DNA of 64,000 nt, taken from NCBI GenBank assembly GCA_943735955.1, contig OX030955.1, positions 186,001 through 250,000 on the forward strand, in the 5' to 3' direction. Positions 52,526 through 63,072 of the stretch are shown in pieces. Position 1 is the stretch's first letter; each line of letters starts with the position of its first letter. The stretch comes from Piscicola geometra (Eukaryota; Annelida; Clitellata; Hirudinida; Piscicolidae). The notes beneath the pieces are model-generated. The model was given only the letters and a program-made list of their open reading frames with translations, was not told the origin of the DNA and ran no database searches. The position numbers and the translations under genes are program-made.

Positions 52526-53726
52526 GAACGATGAAGACGATGAAGACGGTGAAGACGGTGAAGACGATGAAGACGATGAAGACGGTGAAGACGGTGAAGA
52601 CGGTGAAGACGGTGAAGACGGTGAAGACGGTGAAGACGAACGATGAAGACGATGAAGACGATGAAGACGGTTAAGACGATGAAGACGATGAAGACGGTGA
52701 AGACGATGAAGACGATGAAGACGGTGAAGATGATGAAGACGGTGAAGACGAACGATGAAGACGATGAAGACGGTGAAGACGGTGAAGACGATGAAGACGA
52801 TGAAGACGGTGAAGACGGTGAAGACGATGAAGATGATGAAGACGGTGAAGACGAACGATGAAGACGGTGAAGACGATGAAGACGGTGAAGACGATGAAGA
52901 CGGTGAAGACGATGAAGACGGTGAAGACGATGAAGACGGTGAAGACGATGAAGACGGTGAAGACGATGAAGACGGTGAAGACGATGAAGACGGTGAAGAC
53001 GATGAAGACGATGAAGACGAACGATGAAGACGATGAAGACGGTGAAGACGATAAAGACGGTGAAGACGATGAAGAAGATGAAGACGGTGAAGACGATGAA
53101 GACGAACGATGAAGACGATGAAGACGGTGAAGACGATGAAGACGGTGAAGACGATGAAGAAGATGAAGACGGTGAAGACGATGAAGACGGTGAAGACGGT
53201 GAAGACAGTGAAGACGGTGAAGACGGTGAAGACGGTGAAGACGATGAAGACGGTAAAGACGGTGAAGACGATGAAGACGATGAAGACGGTGAAGACGGTG
53301 AAGACGAACGATGAAGACGATGAAGACGGTGAAGACGATGAAGACGATGAAGTCGGTGAAGACGAACGATGAAGACGATGAAGACGATGAAGACGGTGAA
53401 GACGATGAAGACGGTGAAGACGATGAAGACGGTGAAGACGATGAAGGCGGTGAAGACGAACGATGAAGACGATGAAGACGGTGAAGACGGTGAAGAAGAT
53501 GAAGACGATGAAGACGGTGAAGACGATGAAGACGGTGAAGACGAACGATGAAGACGATGAAGACGGTGAAGACGGTGAAGAAGATGAAGACGATGAAGAC
53601 GGTGAAGACGATGAAGACGGTGAAGACAATGAAGACGGTGAAGACGATGAAGACGATGAAGACGGTGAAGACGGTGAAGACGATGAAGACAATGAAGACG
53701 GTGAAGACGATGAAGACGGTGAAGAC
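52526..53726 (+). repeat. 1,466/1,475-bp tandem pair, copy 2
   Basis: Intervals 112, 112, 103, 166, 85, 202, 58, 94, 85 and 184 repeat copy 1; the second interval has one more unit. It ends at 53727, where the block of the last 10 kb begins. Confidence 0.91.
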
Positions 53727-56169
53727 GAACGATGAAGACGATGAAGACGGTGAAGACGGTGAAGACGATGAAGACGATGAAGACGGTGAAGACGGTGAAG
53801 ACGATGAAGACGATGAAGACGATAAGGAGACGGTGAAGACGGTGAAGACGGTGAAGACGGTGAAGACGGTGGAGACGGTGAAGACGATGAAGACGATGAA
53901 GACGATGAAGACGGTGAAGACGATGAAGACGATGAAGACGATGAAGACGGTGAAGACGGTGAAGACGATGAAGACGGTGAAGACTATGAAGACGATGAAG
54001 ACGGTGAAGACGGTGAAGACGAACGATGAAGACGATGAAGACGGTGAAGACGGTGAAGACGGTGAAGACGGTGAAAACGATGAAGACGATGAAGACGGTG
54101 AAGACGGTGAAGACGATGAAGACGATGAAGACGATGAAGACGGTGAAGACGATGAAGACGGTGAAGACGATGAAGACGGTGAAGACGGTGAAGACGGTGA
54201 AGATGATGAAGACGGTGAAGACGATGAAGACGGTGAAGACGAACGATGAAGACGGTGAAGACGGTGAAGAAGATGAAGACGATAAAGACGGTGAAGACGA
54301 TGAAGACGGTGAAGACGATGAAGACGGTGAAGACGATGAAGACGGTGAAGACGATGAAGACGATGAAGACGGTGAAGACGGTGAAGACGATGAAGACGGT
54401 GAAGACTATGAAGACGATGAAGACGGTGAAGACGGTGAAGACGAACGATGAAGACGATGAAGACGGTGAAGACGGTGAAGACGGTGAAGACGGTGAAGAC
54501 GATGAAGACGGTGAAGACGGTGAAGACGGTGAAGACGATAAAGACGATGAAGACGATGAAGACGGTGAAGACGATGAAGACGGTGAAGACGATGAAGACG
54601 GTGAAGACGATGAAGACGGTGAAGACGAACGATGAAGACGATGAAGACGGTGAAGACGGTGAAGAAGATGAAGACGATGAAGACGGTGAAGACGATGAAG
54701 ACGGTGAAGACGATGAAGACGGTGAAGACGATGAAGACGATGAAGACGATGAAGACGGTGAAGACGATGAAGACGGTGAAGACGGTGAAGACGATGAAGA
54801 CGATGAAGACGGTGAAGACGATGAAGACGATAAAGACGGTGAAGACGAACGATGTAGACGATGAAGACGATGAAGACGGTGAAGACGATGAAGACGGTGA
54901 AGACGATGAAAACGTTGAAGACGATGAAGGCGGTGAAGACGATGAAGACGATGAAGACGATGAAGACGGTGAAGACGATGAAGACGGTGAAGACGATGAA
55001 GACGGTGAAGACGATGAAGACGGTGAAGACGATGAAGACGATGAAGACGATGAAGACGATGAAGACGATGAAGACGGTGAAGATGATGAAGACGGTGAAG
55101 ACGGTGGAGACGGTGAAGACTATGAAGACGGTGAAGACGAACGATGAAGACGATGAAGACGGTGAAGACGGTGAAGAAGATGAAGACGATGAAGACGGTG
55201 AAGACGATGAAGACGGTGAAGACGATGAAGACGGTGAAGACGATGAAGACGATGAAGACGATGAAGACGGTGAAGACGATGAAGACAATGAAGACAGTGA
55301 AGACGATGAAGACGGTGAAGACGAACGATGAAGACGATGAAGACGGTGAAGACGGTGAAGACGATGAAGACGATGAAGACGGTGAAGACGGTGAAGACGG
55401 TGAAGACGGTGAAGACGGTGAAGACGGTGAAGACGAACGATGAAGACGATGAAGACGATGAAGACGATGAAGACGGTTAAGACGATGAAGACGATGAAGA
55501 CGGTGAAGACGATGAAGATGATGAAGACGGTGAAGACGATGAAGACGGTGAAGACGAACGATGAAGACGATGAAGACGGTGAAGACGGTGAAGACGATGA
55601 AGACGATGAAGACGGTGAAGACGGTGAAGACGATGAAGAAGATGAAGACGGTGAAGACGAACGATGAAGACGGTGAAGACGATAAAGATGGTGAAGACGA
55701 TGAAGACGGTGAAGACGATGAAGACGGTGAAGACGATGAAGACGGTGAAGACGATGAAGACGGTGAAGACGATGAAGACGGTGAAGACGATGAAGACGAT
55801 GAAGACGAACGATGAAGACGATGAAGACGGTGAAGACGATGAAGACGGTGAAGACGATGAAGAAGATGAAGACGGTGAAGACGATGAAGACGGTGAAGAC
55901 GGTGAAGACGGTGAAGACGGTGAAGACGGTGAAGACGGTGAAGACGTTGAAGACGATGAAGACGGTAAAGACGGTGAAGACGATGAAGACGATGAAGACG
56001 GTGAAGACGGTGAAGACGAACGATGAAGACGATGAAGACCGGGAAGACGATGAAGACGATGAAGACGGTGAAGACGAACGATGAATACGATGGAGACGAT
56101 GAAGACGGTGAAGACGATGAAGACGGTGAAGACGATGAAGACGGTGAAGACGATGAAGGCGGTGAAGAC
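53727..56169 (+). repeat. 2.4-2.8-kb duplicated block, copy 1
   Basis: Intervals 294, 220, 202, 184, 220, 292, 184, 112, 121, 103, 148, 211, 58 and 94 recur at 59456-62242, offset 5,736 bp and then 6,073 bp. The step is a 337-bp interval present only in copy 2. Shared marks are a GATGTAGAC spacer (54847 and 60920), GATGAAAACGTTGAAG (near 54904 and 60977) and CGGGAAGAC (56040 and 62113). Confidence 0.91.
53821..53831 (+). repeat. Unique 11-bp unit GATAAGGAGAC
   Basis: This two-base enlargement of a GATGAAGAC-type unit is the only one I found. It makes the surrounding spacer interval 294 bp instead of 292 bp, and it is absent from the duplicate at 59.5 kb, so it arose after that duplication or was removed from the other copy. 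Confidence 0.93.
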
Positions 56170-56860
56170 GAACGATGAAGACGATGAAGACGGTGAAGAC
56201 GGTGAAGAAGATGAAGACGATGAAGACGGTGAAGACGAACGATGAAGACGATGAAGACGGTGAAGACGATGAAGACGGTGAAGACGATGAAGACGGTGAA
56301 GACGATGAAGACGATGAAGACGATGAAGACGGTGAAGACGATGAAGACGGTGAAGACGGTGAAGACGATGAAGACGATGAAGACGGTGAAGACGATGAAG
56401 ACGGTGAAGACGATGAAGACGGTGAAGACGATGAAGACGGTGAAGACGATGAAGACGATGAAGACGATGAAGACGATGAAGACGATGAAGACGGTGAAGA
56501 CGATGAAGACGGTGAAGACGGTGGAGACGGTGAAGACTATGAAGACGGTGAAGACGAACGATGAAGACGATGAAGACGGTGAAGACGGTGAAGAAGATGA
56601 AGACGATGAAGACGGTGAAGACGATGAAGACGGTGAAGACGATGAAGACGGTGAAGACGATGAAGACGATGAAGACGATGAAGACGGTGAAGACGATGAA
56701 GACAATGAAGACAGTGAAGACGATGAAGACGGTGAAGACGAACGATGAAGACGATGAAGACGGTGAAGACGGTGAAGACGATGAAGACGATGAAGACGGT
56801 GAAGACGGTGAAGACGGTGAAGACGGTGAAGACGGTGAAGACGGTGAAGACGGTGAAGAC
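56170..56860 (+). repeat. Linker with 67, 319, 184 and 121 intervals
   Basis: The 319-bp interval (36 spacer-free units' worth less one) joins a start like that of 54627 to an end like the 292-bp interval at 54847, without its spacer. It retains five GAT units in a row and GGTGGAGAC near 56520 followed by TATGAAGAC. Confidence 0.82.
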
Positions 56861-57568
56861 GAACGATGAAGACGATGAAGACGATGAAGACGATGAAGAC
56901 GGTTAAGACGATGAAGACGATGAAGACGGTGAAGACGATGAAGATGATGAAGACGGTGAAGACGATGAAGACGGTGAAGACGAACGATGAAGACGATGAA
57001 GACGGTGAAGACGGTGAAGACGATGAAGACGATGAAGACGGTGAAGACGGTGAAGACGATGAAGAAGATGAAGACGGTGAAGACGAACGATGAAGACGGT
57101 GAAGACGATGAAGATGGTGAAGACGATGAAGACGGTGAAGACGATGAAGACGGTGAAGACGATGAAGACGGTGAAGACGATGAAGACGGTGAAGACGATG
57201 AAGACGGTGAAGACGATGAAGACGATGAAGACGAACGATGAAGACGATGAAGACGGTGAAGACGATGAAGACGGTGAAGACGATGAAGAAGATGAAGACG
57301 GTGAAGACGATGAAGACGGTGAAGACGGTGAAGACGGTGAAGACGGTGAAGACGGTGAAGACGGTGAAGACGTTGAAGACGATGAAGACGGTAAAGACGG
57401 TGAAGACGATGAAGACGATGAAGACGGTGAAGACGGTGAAGACGAACGATGAAGACGATGAAGACCGGGAAGACGATGAAGACGATGAAGACGGTGAAGA
57501 CGAACGATGAATACGATGAAGACGATGAAGACGGTGAAGACGGTGAAGACGGTGAAGACGGTGAAGAC
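56861..57568 (+). repeat. 708-bp tandem repeat, copy 1
   Basis: Intervals 121, 103, 148, 211, 58 and 67 total 708 bp. The marks GGTTAAGAC, GATGATG, GAAGATGGTG, GTTGAAGAC and CGGGAAGAC (57466) recur 708 bp on. An older relative begins at 55435. Confidence 0.92.
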
Positions 57569-58276
57569 GAACGATGAAGACGATGAAGACGATGAAGACG
57601 ATGAAGACGGTTAAGACGATGAAGACGATGAAGACGGTGAAGACGATGAAGATGATGAAGACGGTGAAGACGATGAAGACGGTGAAGACGAACGATGAAG
57701 ACGATGAAGACGGTGAAGACGGTGAAGACGATGAAGACGATGAAGACGGTGAAGACGGTGAAGACGATGAAGAAGATGAAGACGGTGAAGACGAACGATG
57801 AAGACGGTGAAGACGATGAAGATGGTGAAGACGATGAAGACGGTGAAGACGATGAAGACGGTGAAGACGATGAAGACGGTGAAGACGATGAAGACGGTGA
57901 AGACGATGAAGACGGTGAAGACGATGAAGACGATGAAGACGAACGATGAAGACGATGAAGACGGTGAAGACGATGAAGACGGTGAAGACGATGAAGAAGA
58001 TGAAGACGGTGAAGACGATGAAGACGGTGAAGACGGTGAAGACGGTGAAGACGGTGAAGACGGTGAAGACGGTGAAGACGTTGAAGACGATGAAGACGGT
58101 AAAGACGGTGAAGACGATGAAGACGATGAAGACGGTGAAGACGGTGAAGACGAACGATGAAGACGATGAAGACCGGGAAGACGATGAAGACGATGAAGAC
58201 GGTGAAGACGAACGATGAATACGATGAAGACGATGAAGACGGTGAAGACGATGAAGACGGTGAAGACGATGAAGAC
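57569..58276 (+). repeat. 708-bp tandem repeat, copy 2
   Basis: Every spacer from 57569 to 58210 is +708 from copy 1. I saw no internal difference up to the 58-bp interval. It then continues into a full 237-bp module where copy 1 had only a 67-bp interval. Confidence 0.92.
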
Positions 58277-58388
58277 GGTGAAGACGATGAAGGCGGTGAA
58301 GACGAACGATGAAGACGATGAAGACAGTGAAGACGGTGAAGAAGATGAAGACGATGAAGACGGTGAAGACGATGAAGACGGTGAAGAC
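58152..58388 (+). repeat. 237-bp module, subfamily E (CGGGAAGAC, GAATAC), exemplar
   Basis: 58, 94 and 85 structure. The third unit is CGGGAAGAC and the second spacer's 9-mer reads GATGAATAC. Full copies start at 58152, 58793 and 62091; shortened ones lie at 56018 and 57444. Confidence 0.92.
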
Positions 58389-59455
58389 GAACGATGAAGA
58401 CGATGAAGACGGTGAAGACGGTGAAGAAGATGAAGACGATGAAGACGGTGAAGACGATGAAGACGATGAAGACGGTGAAGACGGTGAAGACGATGAAGAC
58501 AATGAAGACGGTGAAGACGATGAAGACGGTGAAGACGAACGATGAAGACGATGAAGACGGTGAAGACGGTGAAGACGATGAAGACGATGAAGACGGTGAA
58601 GACGGTGAAGACGATGAAGACGATGAAGACGATGAAGACGGTGAAGACGGTGAAGACGGTGAAGACGGTGAAGACGGTGGAGACGGTGAAGACGATGAAG
58701 ACGGTGAAGACGGTGAAGACGTTGAAGACGATGAAGACGGTAAAGACGGTGAAGACGATGAAGACGATGAAGACGGTGAAGACGGTGAAGACGAACGATG
58801 AAGACGATGAAGACCGGGAAGACGATGAAGACGATGAAGACGGTGAAGACGAACGATGAATACGATGAAGACGATGAAGACGGTGAAGACGATGAAGACG
58901 GTGAAGACGATGAAGACGGTGAAGACGATGAAGGCGGTGAAGACGAACGATGAAGACGATGAAGACGGTGAAGACGGTGAAGAAGATGAAGACGATGAAG
59001 ACGGTGAAGACGATGAAGACGGTGAAGACGAACGATGAAGACGATGAAGACGGTGAAGACGGTGAAGAAGATGAAGACGATGAAGACGGTGAAGACGATG
59101 AAGACGGTGAAGACGATGAAGACGGTGAAGACGATGAAGACGATGAAGACGGTGAAGACGGTGAAGACGATGAAGGCGGTGAAGACGAACGATGAAGACG
59201 ATGAAGACGGTGAAGACGGTGAAGAAGATGAAGACGATGAAGACGGTGAAGACGATGAAGACGGTGAAGACGAACGATGAAGACGATGAAGACGGTGAAG
59301 ACGGTGAAGAAGATGAAGACGATGAAGACGGTGAAGACGATGAAGACGGTGAAGACAATGAAGACGGTGAAGACGATGAAGACGATGAAGACGGTGAAGA
59401 CGGTGAAGACGATGAAGACAATGAAGACGGTGAAGACGATGAAGACGGTGAAGAC
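58389..59455 (+). repeat. Block with the second subfamily E module and nested 85-bp intervals
   Basis: Intervals 148, 256, 58, 94, 85, 157, 85 and 184. The 256-bp interval joins a GGTGGAGAC-containing run (near 58678) to the GTTGAAGAC-containing run, suggesting a deletion junction. GATGAAGGC appears a second time near 59170, in a duplicated start of the 85-bp interval. Confidence 0.84.
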
Positions 59456-60712
59456 GAACGATGAAGACGATGAAGACGGTGAAGACGGTGAAGACGATGA
59501 AGACGATGAAGACGGTGAAGACGGTGAAGACGATGAAGACGATGAAGACGATGAAGACGGTGAAGACGGTGAAGACGGTGAAGACGGTGAAGACGGTGGA
59601 GACGGTGAAGACGATGAAGACGATGAAGACGATGAAGACGGTGAAGACGATGAAGACGATGAAGACGATGAAGACGGTGAAGACGGTGAAGACGATGAAG
59701 ACGGTGAAGACTATGAAGACGATGAAGACGGTGAAGACGGTGAAGACGAACGATGAAGACGATGAAGACGGTGAAGACGGTGAAGACGGTGAAGACGGTG
59801 AAAACGATGAAGACGATGAAGACGGTGAAGAAGGTGAAGACGATGAAGACGATGAAGACGATGAAGACGGTGAAGACGATGAAGACGGTGAAGACGATGA
59901 AGACGGTGAAGACGGTGAAGACGGTGAAGACGGTGAAGATGATGAAGACGGTGAAGACGATGAAGACGGTGAAGACGAACGATGAAGACGGTGAAGACGG
60001 TGAAGAAGATGAAGACGATAAAGACGGTGAAGACGATGAAGACGGTGAAGACGATGAAGACGGTGAAGACGATGAAGACGGTGAAGACGATGAAGACGAT
60101 GAAGACGGTGAAGACGGTGAAGACGATGAAGACGGTGAAGACTATGAAGACGATGAAGACGGTGAAGACGGTGAAGACGAACGATGAAGACGATGAAGAC
60201 GGTGAAGACGGTGAAGACGGTGAAGACGGTGAAGACGATGAAGACGGTGAAGACGGTGAAGACGGTGAAGACGATGAAGACGATGAAGACGATGAAGACG
60301 GTGAAGACGATGAAGACGGTGAAGACGATGAAGACGGTGAAGACGATGAAGACGGTGAAGACGAACGATGAAGACGATGAAGACGGTGAAGACGGTGAAG
60401 AAGATGAAGACGATGAAGACGGTGAAGACGATGAAGACGGTGAAGACGATGAAGACGGTGAAGACGATGAAGACGATGAAGACGATGAAGACGGTGAAGA
60501 CGATGAAGACGGTGAAGACGGTGAAGACGATGAAGACGATGAAGACGGTGAAGACGGTGAAGACGGTGAAGACGATGAAGACGGTGAAGACGGTGAAGAC
60601 GGTGAAGACGATGAAGACGATGAAGACGATGAAGACGGTGAAGACGATGAAGACGGTGAAGACGATGAAGACGGTGAAGACGATGAAGACGGTGAAGACG
60701 AACGATGAAGAC

Positions 60713-60716
60713 GATC
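60713..60716. other. GATC tetramer (one of two noticed)
   Basis: GATCAAGAC replaces GATGAAGAC. Apart from 61732-61735 this is the only GATC I noticed in 64 kb, because the repeat always puts G, A or T after GAT. Confidence 0.8.
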
Positions 60717-61731
60717 AAGACGGTGAAGACGGTGAAGAAGATGAAGACGATGAAGACGGTGAAGACGATGAAGACGGTGAAGACGATGAAGACGGTGAAG
60801 ACGATGAAGACGATGAAGACGATGAAGACGGTGAAGACGATGAAGACGGTGAAGACGGTGAAGACGATGAAGACGATGAAGACGCTGAAGACGATGAAGA
60901 CGATAAAGACGGTGAAGACGAACGATGTAGACGATGAAGACGATGAAGACGGTGAAGACGATGAAGACGGTGAAGACGATGAAAACGTTGAAGACGATGA
61001 AGGCGGTGAAGACGATGAAGACGATGAAGACGATGAAGACGGTGAAGACGATGAAGACGGTGAAGACGATGAAGACGGTGAAGACGATGAAGACGGTGAA
61101 GACGATGAAGACGATGAAGACGATGAAGACGATGAAGACGATGAAGACGGTGAAGACGATGAAGACGGTGAAGACGGTGGAGACGGTGAAGACTATGAAG
61201 ACGGTGAAGACGAACGATGAAGACGATGAAGACGGTGAAGACGGTGAAGAAGATGAAGACGATGAAGACGGTGAAGACGATGAAGACGGTGAAGACGATG
61301 AAGACGGTGAAGACGATGAAGACGATGAAGACGATGAAGACGGTGAAGAAGATGAAGACAATGAAGACAGTGAAGACGATGAAGACGGTGAAGACGAACG
61401 ATGAAGACGATGAAGACGGTGAAGACGGTGAAGACGATGAAGACGATGAAGACGGTGAAGACGGTGAAGACGGTGAAGACGGTGAAGACGGTGAAGACGG
61501 TGAAGACGAACGATGAAGACGATGAAGACGATGAAGACGATGAAGACGGTTAAGACGATGAAGACGATGAAGACGGTGAAGACGATGAAGACGATGAAGA
61601 CGGTGAAAACGATGAAGACGGTGAAGACGAACGATGAAGACGATGAAGACGGTGAAGACGGTGAAGACGATGAAGACGATGAAGACGGTGAAGACGGTGA
61701 AGACGATGAAGAAGATGAAGACAGTGAAGAC

Positions 61732-61735
61732 GATC
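61732..61735. other. GATC tetramer in a mutated spacer
   Basis: The spacer reads GATC instead of GAAC, creating ATCGAT at 61733-61738. It replaces the usual spacer in the series 112, 121, 103, 148, and the preceding unit is AGTGAAGAC. Confidence 0.85.
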
Positions 61736-62242
61736 GATGAAGACGGTGAAGACGATGAAGATGGTGAAGACGATGAAGACGGTGAAGACGATGAAGACGG
61801 TGAAGACGATGAAGACGGTGAAGACGATGAAGACGGTGAAGACGATGAAGACGGTGAAGACGATGAAGACGATGAAGACGAACGATGAAGACGATGAAGA
61901 CGGTGAAGACGATGAAGACGGTGAAGACGATGAAGAAGATGAAGACGGTGAAGACGATGAAGACGGTGAAGACGGTGAAGACGGTGAAGACGGTGAAGAC
62001 GGTGAAGACGGTGAAGACGTTGAAGACGATGAAGACGGTAAAGACGGTGAAGACGATGAAGACGATGAAGACGGTGAAGACGGTGAAGACGAACGATGAA
62101 GACGATGAAGACCGGGAAGACGATGAAGACGATGAAGACTGTGAAGACGAACGATGAATACGATGAAGACGATGAAGACGGTGAAGACGATGAAGACGGT
62201 GAAGACGATGAAGACGGTGAAGACGATGAAGGCGGTGAAGAC

Positions 62243-63072
62243 GAACGATGAAGACGATGAAGACGGTGAAGACGGTGAAGAAGATGAAGACGATGAAGAC
62301 GGTGAAGACGATGAAGACGGTGAAGACGAACGATGAAGACGATGAAGACGGTGAAGACGGTGAAGAAGATGAAGACGATGAAGACGGTGATGACGATGAA
62401 GACGGTGAAGACGATGAAGACGGTGAAGACGATGAAGACGATGAAGACGGTGAAGACGGTGAAGACGATGAAGACAATGAAGACGGTGAAGACGATGAAG
62501 ACGGTGAAGACGAACGATGAAGACGATGAAGACGGTGAAGACGGTGAAGACGATGAAGACGATGAAGACGGTGAAGACGGTGAAGACGATGAAGACGATG
62601 ATGACGATGAAGACGGTGAAGACGGTGAAGACGGTGAAGACGGTGAAGACGATGAAGACGATGAAGACGATGAAGACGATGAAGACGATGAAGACGGTGA
62701 AGACGATGAAGACGATGAAGACGATGAAGACGGTGAAGACGGTGAAGACGATGAAGACGGTGAAGACTATGAAGACGATGAAGACGGTGAAGACGGTGAA
62801 GACGAACGATGAAGACGATGAAGACGGTGAAGACGGTGAAGACGGTGAAGACGGTGAAAACGATGAAGACGATGAAGACGGTGAAGACGGTGAAGACGGT
62901 GAAGACGAACGATGAAGACGATGAAGACGATGAAGACGATGAAGACGGTTAAGACGATGAAGACGATGAAGACGATGAAGACGGTGAAGACGATGAAGAC
63001 GGTGAAGACGGTGAAGACGGTGAAGACGGTGAAGATGATGAAGACGGTGAAGACGATGAAGACGGTGAAGAC
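62243..63072 (+). repeat. Block between the last two repeat series
   Basis: Intervals 85, 184, 292, 103 and 166. The first three match 58945-59747 except that one 157-bp interval is missing. The 103 and 166 intervals include GGTTAAGAC near 62947, and the 166-bp interval looks like a junction between a GGTTAAGAC-type start and the tail of a GAAGATGATG-type interval. GATGATGAC occurs near 62599. Confidence 0.83.

Larger units (their letters stand above)
59456..62242 (+). repeat. 2.4-2.8-kb duplicated block, copy 2
   Basis: Intervals 292, 229, 202, 184, 337, 220, 292, 184, 112, 121, 103, 148, 211, 58 and 94. The 337-bp interval at 60363-60699 is the gain relative to 53727-56169. Private variants are GATCAAGAC at 60713, GCTGAAGAC near 60883 and a GATC spacer at 61732. 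The spelling of the marks is otherwise shared. Confidence 0.91.

Noticed and set aside
53548..54249. Plus-strand frames of 60-233 codons with a Met/Val-Lys-Thr half followed by an Asp/Glu/Gly half
   Set aside because: Each is fixed by the positions of consecutive spacers; all end at the same CGA-TGA in the next spacer. They overlap each other all along the array and have no plausible initiation context.
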